Shown piece after piece: positions 42,769 through 50,604 of a stretch of DNA of 64,000 bases. The DNA is from an uncultured Atopobium sp. (GTDB taxonomy: Bacteria; Actinomycetota; Coriobacteriia; Coriobacteriales; Atopobiaceae): assembly GCA_937997345.1 (NCBI GenBank), contig CALKTD010000014.1, positions 20,528-84,527 of the forward strand, read 5' to 3'. The notes beneath the pieces were generated by a model, which did not search any database, was not told where the DNA came from, and saw nothing but the letters and a program-made list of their open reading frames with translations. The stretch's first letter is position 1, and every line of letters starts with the position of its first letter. The translations under genes were made by a program, and so were the position numbers.

Positions 42769-44271
42769 ATGAGCGAGTTCATGGACATCATCACTTCCGA
42801 CAATCTCTCGTACAAGCAGAAGGTTCTGCACCTAGCTCAGGCTGCCGAGAACTCCGAGCACCCTATCAAGACAACTGCTGAGTTTGACCGTCTTTTTGCG
42901 GCTCACGCTCTTGATGACATGTGTGAGGGCAATGCTCCTTACCGTCCTCGCTACATCTGCCCTGACTACCAGGTATTTGCTCAGAACGGTTCTGAGTTTT
43001 TGCGCTTTGACAAACCAGAGACCCTTGATGACCTGCTCTGGGGCCTTGCCGCTCTCTACGACAACGTTCCTTCCGTCACCAGCCGTCCTGTCTATGTTGG
43101 TCAGCTGGACAAAATTATTGACCCATTCCTGGAGGGCATGACTGACGCAGAGATTAAGCCTCGTCTGCGCCGCTTCCTGAACCACATCGACCGCACCGTT
43201 GCAAGTGGTTACTGCCACGCAAACATTGGTCCAGAGGACACTCGCGCAGGTAGACTGCTGCTTGAGGTTGACCGCGAGCTCATGAACGCAGTTCCAAACT
43301 TCACCCTCAAGTATGACCCAGAGGTCACATCCGACGAGTTCATGCGCCTTGCCGTCAAGACTACCATGGTCTGCTCCAACCCTGCTTTTGCTAACCACCG
43401 CATCCACAAAGAGACCTACCCTGGCGAGTACACCGTTGTAAGCTGCTACAACGTCCTCCCTATGGGCGGCGGCGCTTACACTTTGAGCCGCGTACTGCTC
43501 CCTGGCCTTGCAAAGCTTGCAACCAACGTTGACGACTTCATGAACAACCTGCTGCCAACCGCAACCGGCGAGGTTCTGAACTTCATGAACGAGCGCGTCC
43601 GCTTTATGGTTGAGGATTCCAACTTCTTTGAGACCAACTTCTTGGCTAAGGAAGGCCTCATTTCTCGCGAGCGCTTCTGTGGCATGTTTGGTGTTGCCGG
43701 CATGAGCGAGTGCATCGCTGAGCTGCTGCACCTTGATAGCAGCCGCACCTACGGCAAAGACGACGAGGCCAACGAGCTAGCTGATCAGATCATGGTCAAG
43801 ATTGCCGACCAGGTCAACAGCTTTGACGCCGTCTACTCAGAGGTCTTTGGCGGTCGCTTCACCCTGCACGCACAGGCTGGCTTCTCCGACCAGCAGGGCG
43901 TTACCCCAGGTGTCCGCATCAAGGTTGGCGACGAGCCTGCAAACCTTTACGACCACATTCGCCACAGCGCTCGCATGCACCGCTTCTTCAACAGTGGCGT
44001 CTCCGACATCTTCCCAGCTGAGCCAACTGCTGAGCGCAACCCAGACGCTGTCGTTGACGTGGTCAAAGCCGCATTCTCCATCGACGACAAGTACCTCTCG
44101 TTCTATAGCTCCGAGGGTGACCTGGTTCGCATCACCGGCTTTTTGGCAAAGCGCTCGGAGATGAAGAAATTCCAGTCTGGCGATGTTGTCCTTCAGGACA
44201 CCGCTCACGACGGCCTGGGCAACTTCACCGCTAACCACCTTGCCGACCGCAAGGTTCGCATGAGCAACTAG
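42769..44271 (+). CDS. yjjI: YjjI-family glycine radical protein
   Basis: 500-residue member of the YjjI (DUF3029) family, glycyl-radical-enzyme relatives of unknown reaction. A radical-site-like motif RITGF lies at residues 454-458, near the C-terminus where the glycyl radical sits in this superfamily, and a conserved cysteine stands in VVSCYNVLPMGGGAY (Cys226). It has a TAAGGAG ribosome site and is followed within 20 bases by its putative activase. In E. coli yjjI-yjjW sits beside the deo operon, and here too it is part of the nucleoside region. The likely substrate is therefore a nucleoside- or deoxyribose-derived compound, but this is inference. Confidence 0.85.
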   Translation: MSEFMDIITSDNLSYKQKVLHLAQAAENSEHPIKTTAEFDRLFAAHALDDMCEGNAPYRPRYICPDYQVFAQNGSEFLRFDKPETLDDLLWGLAALYDNVPSVTSRPVYVGQLDKIIDPFLEGMTDAEIKPRLRRFLNHIDRTVASGYCHANIGPEDTRAGRLLLEVDRELMNAVPNFTLKYDPEVTSDEFMRLAVKTTMVCSNPAFANHRIHKETYPGEYTVVSCYNVLPMGGGAYTLSRVLLPGLAKLATNVDDFMNNLLPTATGEVLNFMNERVRFMVEDSNFFETNFLAKEGLISRERFCGMFGVAGMSECIAELLHLDSSRTYGKDDEANELADQIMVKIADQVNSFDAVYSEVFGGRFTLHAQAGFSDQQGVTPGVRIKVGDEPANLYDHIRHSARMHRFFNSGVSDIFPAEPTAERNPDAVVDVVKAAFSIDDKYLSFYSSEGDLVRITGFLAKRSEMKKFQSGDVVLQDTAHDGLGNFTANHLADRKVRMSN

Positions 44272-44290
44272 CGAGAAGAGCTGCGTAAAC

Positions 44291-45235
44291 GTGACCTGCA
44301 CTGCAACAGAAACAACTTTGGGAGCATCGCGCGCCAACGCATCGCGCGCTGAAGACGCGAACACCAATGCAACCAATTCAGGAGCAGCACATCCAACTGG
44401 GTGTGTTGCTCCTGTCAACAAGATCATTCCCTTCTCGCTGGTAGATGGTCCAGGAAGTCGAACCGCTGTCTTCCTCCAAGGCTGCAATATTCGCTGCGCC
44501 TACTGCCACAATCCCGAGACCCAGGTAGAATGCATCTCCTGCCAGGTATGCGTCAAACCATGCCCAGCTCACGCCCTATCCGTGGCTGACGGCAAGGTTG
44601 TGTGGGACAACTCCATTTGCATCAACTGCGACAACTGCATCAAAGTTTGCCAGCATAAGTCCACGCCAAAGATTGAGCTGCTCAGCGCACGCGAGGTGGC
44701 CGACCGCTGCATTTCCAACATGCCGTTTATCCGCGGAATCACCACCTCAGGCGGCGAATGTATGCTCCGTCCCGATTTTCTCTACGAGCTCTTCACCTAC
44801 TGCAATGCCGCCGGTCTGAGCTGCCTCATCGACTCAAACGGCACCATCGACTTCACCGAGTACCGTGACCTGCTGGCCCTCTCAAGCGGCGTTATGCTTG
44901 ACGTCAAGGCTTGGGATGATCAATGGTTTGAGCATCTGACCGGCGAGAATGGCGTTACAGTCCGCAAAAATCTTGCGTTTTTGGCCGAGCAAAACAAGCT
45001 GGAAGAAGTTCGCGTCATCGTGACCGAAGGTTGGAACGACGCCGAAGCCGCAGTTGACGGCATTGCTTCAACACTTGGCGAGAAGGTCGATCAAACGCGC
45101 ATTCGTCTCATGAAGTTCAGGCGTTTTGGTGTGCGTGGACCTATGGAGAACTCCCCTTCTCCAAGCGACGAGCGTATGCAGGCAATCGAGTCACAAGCTC
45201 GTAAGCTGGGCTTTGGCGAGGTTGTCGTCAGCTAG
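44291..45235 (+). CDS. yjjW: YjjW-type glycine radical enzyme activase
   Basis: Radical-SAM activating enzyme of 314 residues. The CxxxCxxC site is CNIRCAYC (Cys65, Cys69, Cys72). A ferredoxin-like insertion follows with two [4Fe-4S] clusters: CISCQVCVKPC (Cys81-Cys91) and CINCDNCIKVC. GGECMLRPDF and the C-terminal MKFRRFGVRG match the activase family. It should generate the glycyl radical on the YjjI protein encoded just upstream. The first about 35 residues are low-complexity and Thr/Ala/Asn-rich, so the real start may be later; the GTG at 44291 has only a weak site. Confidence 0.88.
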   Translation: MTCTATETTLGASRANASRAEDANTNATNSGAAHPTGCVAPVNKIIPFSLVDGPGSRTAVFLQGCNIRCAYCHNPETQVECISCQVCVKPCPAHALSVADGKVVWDNSICINCDNCIKVCQHKSTPKIELLSAREVADRCISNMPFIRGITTSGGECMLRPDFLYELFTYCNAAGLSCLIDSNGTIDFTEYRDLLALSSGVMLDVKAWDDQWFEHLTGENGVTVRKNLAFLAEQNKLEEVRVIVTEGWNDAEAAVDGIASTLGEKVDQTRIRLMKFRRFGVRGPMENSPSPSDERMQAIESQARKLGFGEVVVS

Positions 45236-45360
45236 CTGATGCGACGACTACGCAATGCAACTCTCCGCTCCAACTGGTTTCTCGGCCGCGATTGTTGCTG
45301 CAGCCTACACGGGTTTCTCGCCACGATTCCTGGCACGACACTTTTTTCATTTAAACAAAT

Positions 45361-45397
45361 AACGTCCTCGCAGCACATGCCACGAGGACGTTTTCAT
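45361..45397. terminator. Terminator between yjjW and deoC (convergent)
   Basis: AACGTCCTCG and CGAGGACGTT form a perfect 10-bp stem around a 12-base loop. TTTTCATTT follows on the plus strand, and ATTTGTTTAAA on the minus strand, so it can serve both converging transcripts. Confidence 0.85.
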
Positions 45398-45443
45398 TTA
45401 CCTATCAACGAAGTGTCGGTCCGGCAAACTCCAGCTCAGCGAG

Positions 45444-46085
45444 CTACTCGGTGACGATAGCGATTCCGCTGGAGCAGCCCAGGCGATCAGCACCCGCTGC
45501 GACCATTGCCTCAGCATCAGCCTTATTGTGGATACCTCCAGCAGCCTTGACCTTGCAAGTGTCGCCGACAGTCTGCTTCATCAGAGCAACGTCGTGAACG
45601 GTTGCTCCGCCGGTGCTAAAGCCGGTGCTTGTCTTGACGAACGCAGCTCCAGCAGCCATACAATCCTTGCAAGCACGAACGATTTGCTCGTCATCAAGCA
45701 GGCAGCACTCTAGGATTACCTTAACGGGCACGGAACCTGCGGCCTCGACGACAGCCTTGATATCAGCAATAACGTAGTCGTCATCGCCCGCGACCAGGTG
45801 TCCACCGTTGATGACCATGTCAATCTCGGTAGTGCCGTCGGCGACGCTCTGCTTGGCCTCGGCGACCTTAGCTGCAGTTGAAGCGGCGCCCAAAGGGAAG
45901 CCAATGCAGGAAGTAATGCCAACTCCAGAGCCCTCGAGCTCGGCATGAGCCAGGGAAACCCAGCAGGAATTGATTGCGACGGTTGCAAACTTGTACTGCT
46001 TTGCCTCGGCGCAAAGTTTCTTGATATCCTCAGCGGTTGCGTTTTGCTTCAAATTTGTATGGTCGATAAGGCCGTTAACTTCCAC
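45444..46085 (-). CDS. deoC: Deoxyribose-phosphate aldolase DeoC
   Basis: Cleaves deoxyribose-5-phosphate to glyceraldehyde-3-phosphate and acetaldehyde. 213 residues; the DERA core is visible as LIDHTNLKQNATAEDI, FVKTSTGFSTGGATVHDVALM with the Schiff-base lysine, and VKVILECCLLDDEQI. KAAGGIHNKADAEAMVAAGADRLGCSSGIAIV ends it. The start is a GTG at 46085 preceded by AAGGAGAAAATC. It converges on yjjW. It completes the deoxyribonucleoside pathway set by pdp/deoD and deoB. Confidence 0.94.
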   Translation of the reverse strand: MEVNGLIDHTNLKQNATAEDIKKLCAEAKQYKFATVAINSCWVSLAHAELEGSGVGITSCIGFPLGAASTAAKVAEAKQSVADGTTEIDMVINGGHLVAGDDDYVIADIKAVVEAAGSVPVKVILECCLLDDEQIVRACKDCMAAGAAFVKTSTGFSTGGATVHDVALMKQTVGDTCKVKAAGGIHNKADAEAMVAAGADRLGCSSGIAIVTE

Positions 46086-46257
46086 GATTTTCTCCTTCTG
46101 GCTGCGAGACTATTAGCGTTTCATACTCTCCTATTGTACGGCAAGCGAAACGTAAAGGATGCAACTACCTCTTTTTTAACAACCTGGTTTTGCTACCTGG
46201 CTTTAAACGGACGTTCATCTAAGTTCAGGCAAGCTATTATCCGGCTCAAGCGGAACG

Positions 46258-47286
46258 TTACCTAGCTTTGAACAATCGTGCCCATAATGCTCGCTGTCGC
46301 TCTTCAAGATCTGAAATAGTTGTGTCACATGCGACTATTCCTGTAGATTCGCGAATCTGACGGACCAAACCTTGAACGCTTTCGAAGCTTTTGAGCATCT
46401 CACCAGATACCGAAAAATGTGGACATTGCACGCCCACTACCAGCTCATTTTCTCTATCCAAGTCTCGCAAGATTTTTTGATTGCCAGAGTGCGTTACCGC
46501 AGGATCATAATCTAGGAGCACCATAGCCTGCTTCTGCCTCTTATCCTTGAGCTGAATGGCTAGGTCAGGAATTCGAGTGATTTTCTCGCCATATCGATTT
46601 TCCAGCTCAATTGGCCTATTGAGCTCGACAGTTCCTAGGTTAAAGCCACCAAGGTTGTACGGAAGGCACAATAGCAGCGCAAGCGAGGCTTCTCGGGGTG
46701 ACCGAGCTTTCTCTACTATGTGCTGAAGCGCTCGTTTTGCTGGGACGATGCCGCGCTTTCTTTCTTGCGTGGAAAGAAACTTTGCAATTGCAGCACGATT
46801 TGTCAGTGGGCCATTTTGGCGTTGTGAAACTCCACCACGTCCATCCTGATTCAAAAAATAATCAGAACACAGTGCACTACCTGCAAGGATTGTCCCGATA
46901 AAATCGAGCTTCGATGCAATCTGCAAATAAGTAAATTCTGGGGAAGTAATAAAACCCTTTAAGTCAGCACCTATGGGAAGGAGTGACGAAGGTAAAACCT
47001 TCGCATTACAAATATGAAGCGCAACATTTTCTCTTGTAGACGCGGAATTCAGATCGCGAATTAGCAGGTCAACCTTACTTTTAGACTCCTGGTGGAGGCG
47101 TACACCTTGTATTTCCGGCAGGTGTCCATAGTAGACAGCAAGCTCTCGTTCCATGGCTGCACCAGGTGTAGACTCGGGAACAAGTGGCGCTCTGACCATA
47201 GCATTTGCTGTCGACGACAAATCAAATGGCCTAGAGGAACTCATCAATAAATTAAACGCTGAAAAGTACGAAAGACAGTAATCCAT
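46258..47286 (-). CDS. Unknown 342-residue protein, possibly nuclease-like
   Basis: Function not recognised. It is soluble, without signal peptide. A mid-section FTYLQIASKLDFIGTILAGSALCSDYFL resembles a segment I recall in uncharacterised coriobacterial proteins, and the C-terminal half has alternating beta/charged segments (IELENRYGEKITRIPDLAIQLKDKRQKQAMVLLDYDPAVTH) that could be a PD-(D/E)xK nuclease-like or restriction-endonuclease-like core (D...LLDYD pattern); the family cannot be named securely. The start at 47286 has an AAGGAG ribosome site. Upstream lie a 66-residue ORF and three copies of the 22-bp repeat motif. Transfer or defence-type origin is possible. Confidence 0.6.
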   Translation of the reverse strand: MDYCLSYFSAFNLLMSSSRPFDLSSTANAMVRAPLVPESTPGAAMERELAVYYGHLPEIQGVRLHQESKSKVDLLIRDLNSASTRENVALHICNAKVLPSSLLPIGADLKGFITSPEFTYLQIASKLDFIGTILAGSALCSDYFLNQDGRGGVSQRQNGPLTNRAAIAKFLSTQERKRGIVPAKRALQHIVEKARSPREASLALLLCLPYNLGGFNLGTVELNRPIELENRYGEKITRIPDLAIQLKDKRQKQAMVLLDYDPAVTHSGNQKILRDLDRENELVVGVQCPHFSVSGEMLKSFESVQGLVRQIRESTGIVACDTTISDLEERQRALWARLFKAR

Positions 47287-47452
47287 AGCACTCCTTCGCG
47301 AAAAAGTATGAATTCCATACCCGGAAATGGCGCAAGTAATCTGACCGATTTGAAATCACATAGGAAATCTGTGCAAGATTTGCCGTTTTGGCACCCTGCG
47401 GGAGTTCATCATGTAACTTCTCTAGCTTAGTTTCAAAATTCTGTATATTCAT
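47252..47452 (-). CDS. Short upstream ORF, unknown
   Basis: 66-residue hypothetical (MNIQNFETKLEKLHDELPQGAKTANL then AQISYVISNRSDYLRHFRVW), which ends 35 bases inside the start of the 342-residue gene in another frame. The N-terminus is helix-rich and could be the remnant of a small DNA-binding or antitoxin-like domain, but this cannot be shown. There is no clear ribosome site. It may be a regulatory leader ORF or a decayed gene. Confidence 0.35.
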   Translation of the reverse strand: MNIQNFETKLEKLHDELPQGAKTANLAQISYVISNRSDYLRHFRVWNSYFFAKECYGLLSFVLFSV

Positions 47453-47512
47453 GCAATAAAATGCATTTCCATGAATACGTAATTTTTGGCTTAAAAATTA
47501 TGTGCTGAAAAA

Positions 47513-47660
47513 GGTAAAAAACGCGTTTAGTTGGAAATGAAAATTGAAAATTAGCTGTTTTATCTCCAACTAAGACGATTTTTTACCGCCTCAAAAACTT
47601 TTATCTGGGCAAACGTTGTATGCAGAAAAATGAAATCTCCAACTAAACGCATTTTTTACC
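47513..47660. repeat. Cluster of three 22-bp repeat motifs
   Basis: Motif copies at 47513-47534 (plus, one mismatch), 47566-47587 (minus, degenerate) and 47639-47660 (minus, exact). They are the same 22-bp motif found as perfect inverted pairs inside the 316-bp repeats. The first two form an inverted pair with a 31-base loop; flanking TTTTTGAG-like sequence is shared too. The cluster stands in front of the minus-strand genes ending at 47452 and 47286. Confidence 0.85.
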
Positions 47661-47756
47661 ACTTGAAGGTTACTCAAAGCACTTTTGGCGCCAGAAACAC
47701 CCATCCGCGCACGTTCGCCGCACGTTAACAGCACGCACTCCGCACGCGCTCCGAAC
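47661..47756. other. Non-coding spacer before the terminator
   Basis: GC-rich, repeated GCACGC-type motif; no gene or clear signal seen. Confidence 0.4.
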
Positions 47757-47791
47757 AAAAAAGCCTGGTAGCGGAACGCTACCAGGCTTTT
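47757..47791 (-). terminator. Rho-independent terminator after the alcohol dehydrogenase gene
   Basis: AAAAGCCTGGTAGCG and CGCTACCAGGCTTTT form a 15-bp stem with a GAA loop; on the minus strand TTTT and further T follow. It lies 28 bases beyond the stop. Confidence 0.93.
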
Positions 47792-47818
47792 AGCGAAGCT
47801 AAGTGTCTAAGCTAGATC

Positions 47819-49033
47819 TTAGAACTCGACAGGAAGGTCGAAGTAGACGCACTTAAGCAGCTGCTCCATCTCCTCCTGGGTAGGCTTGCGTGGGTTGGAG
47901 AGGGTGCAAGCGTCCTCGATAGCGAGGCGAGCAACCTCTGGAGCCTTCTCGAAGAACTCCTTCTCGTCGATGATGGAGGTCTCGGACTTGGTTCCGCCTT
48001 CACCGTAGTTCTTGATGCCCTGTGGGATGTCAAGAGCGTCGTTGATGTCGCGAATCTTCTGAACAAGTGCTGCTACCAGCTCGTCCTCAGTGTTACCCTC
48101 AAGGTGCAGGATCTCCTTAGCAATGAATGCATAGCGAGTCTTTGCACGCTCGTCGCGAGCGTTGAACTGGATGACTTTGCCCAGGTACATAGCGTTTGCG
48201 CAACCGTGGATGATGTGACCACCGGAGAATGCAGCGCCGGTCTTGTGAGCCATGGAGTGAACGATGCCCAGAAGGCCAGAGGAGAATGCAATACCAGCGA
48301 GGCACTGTGCGTCATGCATGTGCTGACGTCCCTCTTTGTCGCCTGCGTAGGACTTTGGCAGCCACTCGACAATCTCGCGGATTGCGTGGAGAGCGTCGCC
48401 GTCAGTGTACATGGAAGCAACGGTAGAAACATATGCCTCGATAGCGTGGGTCAGTGCGTCCATGCCAGTGTGAGCAACAAGCTTAACTGGCATGCCGTAA
48501 GTGAGCTCAGGGTCAACAATTGCAACGTCAGGGGTGATCTGGAAGTCAGCGATTGGGTACTTAACGCCCTTCTGGTAATCGGTAATGATGGAGAATGCGG
48601 TTACCTCAGTTGCGGTACCGGAAGTAGAAGAAATTGCGCAGAAGTGAGCCTTGGTGCGAAGCTCAGGAAGACCGAAGACCTTGCACATGTCCTCAAAAGT
48701 GGTCTCTGGATACTCGTACTTGATCCACATAGCCTTAGCTGCGTCGATTGGGGAGCCGCCGCCGATAGCAATGATCCAGTCTGGCTGGAACTCGCTCATC
48801 TTAGCAGCGCCGCTCATAACGGTCTCGACGGAAGGATCGGACTCAACACCCTCAATGTGAGCAACCTCAAAACCTGCGGACTTGAGGTCATTCTCGATGT
48901 CATCAAGGAAGCCGCCGCGACGCATGGAGCTGCCGCCGGAAACAATAACTGCCCTCTTACCCTTGAGGTTCTTAACCTCGTGACGAGCACCCTCGCCAAA
49001 ATACAGATCGCGTGGATTAGTAAAACGTCCCAT
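47819..49033 (-). CDS. Iron-containing alcohol dehydrogenase
   Basis: 404-residue cytosolic dehydrogenase of the Fe-ADH family (butanol/1,3-propanediol type), NAD(P)H dependent. GGGSPIDAAKAMW (around residue 96) is the dinucleotide-binding loop; the metal site appears as HSMAHKTGAAFSGGHIIHGCANA (residues about 258-280), with the upstream Asp in the TGMDALTHAIEAYV segment. Near the deo genes, the simple role is reduction of acetaldehyde from DeoC to ethanol, but butanol-type substrates are equally possible. An 8-bp inverted repeat in its promoter (49123-49149) suggests a dedicated regulator. Confidence 0.88.
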   Translation of the reverse strand: MGRFTNPRDLYFGEGARHEVKNLKGKRAVIVSGGSSMRRGGFLDDIENDLKSAGFEVAHIEGVESDPSVETVMSGAAKMSEFQPDWIIAIGGGSPIDAAKAMWIKYEYPETTFEDMCKVFGLPELRTKAHFCAISSTSGTATEVTAFSIITDYQKGVKYPIADFQITPDVAIVDPELTYGMPVKLVAHTGMDALTHAIEAYVSTVASMYTDGDALHAIREIVEWLPKSYAGDKEGRQHMHDAQCLAGIAFSSGLLGIVHSMAHKTGAAFSGGHIIHGCANAMYLGKVIQFNARDERAKTRYAFIAKEILHLEGNTEDELVAALVQKIRDINDALDIPQGIKNYGEGGTKSETSIIDEKEFFEKAPEVARLAIEDACTLSNPRKPTQEEMEQLLKCVYFDLPVEF

Positions 49034-49341
49034 AAAACCTCTCCTTAACTATGTGCCGCTTTCCTAAGCGGCTAGCGAAGCCATTCTTCGCAATTACTTC
49101 GTCTCAACATTTCTATTTTAGCTCATTTTGAACACCTGTACCAAAATGAATATGCCATTTTATGCGATGTCGTTCAGAATTTATGCACTCCCCTGACAGG
49201 AAACTGACACCCGTCTGGCGAGAAACCCGTCCACTCCAAACATTTCCGCCTGCCGTTTACAATCTTCTTACGACGCTCGCGGAGTTGCCCTGCACACCCC
49301 AATAACCTGCGATATCATTACCTAAGAGAGAAAGGAATCAT
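49034..49341. promoter_or_regulatory. Divergent control region, alcohol dehydrogenase and TPR genes
   Basis: Contains an inverted repeat TCATTTTG (49123-49130) and CAAAATGA (49142-49149) and one copy of the 13-base motif TGGCGAGAAACCC (49216-49228). The remainder shows no gene. Confidence 0.55.
49123..49149. promoter_or_regulatory. Inverted repeat, candidate operator for the alcohol dehydrogenase
   Basis: TCATTTTG-AACACCTGTAC-CAAAATGA, arms of 8 bases around an 11-base centre, about 90 bases before the start codon. Not a Rex-type site. Strength of the call rests on symmetry only. Confidence 0.45.
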
Positions 49342-50604
49342 GTGGCGTTTGACCCAGTAAAAGAAAACTACCAGCGGCTTATCCTCCGCTTTGCTCGCAC
49401 GCAAGTCAGCGACGAGGACAGTATTGCCACGCTGATGAAGGACTTCAACTGGCGATTCTCCAACGACCGCAATTCTCTCCCCCAAACAGACGAAGATCGC
49501 GCGTTCAATCTGGTTGCGCAAGCAGCCGAGATTGTTGATTACCGCCTGCCGTTTGTCGAAGAATCTCAGGCACAGGCCCTTGTCGATCAGGGAAAACGCC
49601 TCCTCAACCAGGCTATTCAGTTGGATCCCAACTGTTTTGACGCCCAGCGCATGCTCTACGCCTCAAATAGCAGGCTTTTTGACGCCTACTACCAGTTCCT
49701 TGTGGAGAAGCTCCCACAGGTAGAAGCCGCGTGCTACCAGAAGGCACAAGAGTCCTCGCAAGGGCTTCCTGCCGAGCAGGCAGAACTTGCCCAGCGTCTG
49801 GCCATCAATCCCTATAAACGCTGGTTGGCAACTCTTTCTTCTCGTGCGCTTATCTGCGGGCGCAACAAAGACGCCATTGCATATGGCGAGAAACTCCTAG
49901 AGCTTGACGCTACGGACGCGGCTGATGCTCGTTTTACGCTTGCACTCGCGTACGCAAAACTCGAGGATGAAGACGCCCTCGACAACCTCATGGATCAGTA
50001 TCGCAAGCTTGATCAGCCTCGCGGGGCAGATGACCCGTGGATTTTGCTGGCTCGCCTGGCCATTCACTTCAAGAAGCGTAAGCTGGTTGAGGCAGAACAC
50101 TACCTTGACCTGCTGATTAAGCGCTATCCAGAGGCAACGCTTTGCTGCTTTGTGCAGAAGGATTTGCCCGAGGGAGAATTTTCTCGCCTCAACGTGCTTC
50201 CCTACTCTGAGGACGAGCTCATCATTGCCATTGCAGAAGCAACTGTGTTGCTACAAGAGGGAAATGACCTGATAGGACGCGGTGTTCTTGGTCGCTGGCT
50301 TGCAGATCAAGTTAGGGCGAGAGACGCAAAGACTGTTGAGCTGGCAGAAAAAGAACTTCAGATGCAGGCAAATGCGTTGTTCGCTTCTGCCGATTCGTTC
50401 CCTGGTGGATCCGGCGGCAGCGTGCCCGGCGGCCCAGCTGGTCCCAGCTCCCCTGGCGGCCCGGTCGGCCCCGGCTTCCCTGGCGGTCCCGTCGGCCCCG
50501 GCTTCCCTGGCGGCCCGGTCGACTCCGGTCCCGCTGGTCCGCGACCAAGTGGACCGCATATCGACGGGCCAAATAATCCACACTCAGGTGGTGATGCAGA
50601 GTGA
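49342..50604 (+). CDS. TPR-like protein with collagen-like C-terminal tail
   Basis: 420-residue protein, no signal peptide or membrane segment. Residues about 55-345 are helical with TPR-like pairs (LNQAIQLDPNCFDAQRMLYASNS; LLELDATDAADARFTLALAYAKLEDED). From residue 353 to the end comes a Gly/Pro-rich tail with repeated PGGPVGPGF units, 27-bp DNA repeats (around 50452-50535), and no tail residues resemble the helical part. It starts with a GTG at 49342 (AAAGGAAT upstream) and overlaps the paralog by four bases. The tail could act as a flexible linker or an adhesion-like segment; function unknown. Confidence 0.75.
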   Translation: MAFDPVKENYQRLILRFARTQVSDEDSIATLMKDFNWRFSNDRNSLPQTDEDRAFNLVAQAAEIVDYRLPFVEESQAQALVDQGKRLLNQAIQLDPNCFDAQRMLYASNSRLFDAYYQFLVEKLPQVEAACYQKAQESSQGLPAEQAELAQRLAINPYKRWLATLSSRALICGRNKDAIAYGEKLLELDATDAADARFTLALAYAKLEDEDALDNLMDQYRKLDQPRGADDPWILLARLAIHFKKRKLVEAEHYLDLLIKRYPEATLCCFVQKDLPEGEFSRLNVLPYSEDELIIAIAEATVLLQEGNDLIGRGVLGRWLADQVRARDAKTVELAEKELQMQANALFASADSFPGGSGGSVPGGPAGPSSPGGPVGPGFPGGPVGPGFPGGPVDSGPAGPRPSGPHIDGPNNPHSGGDAE

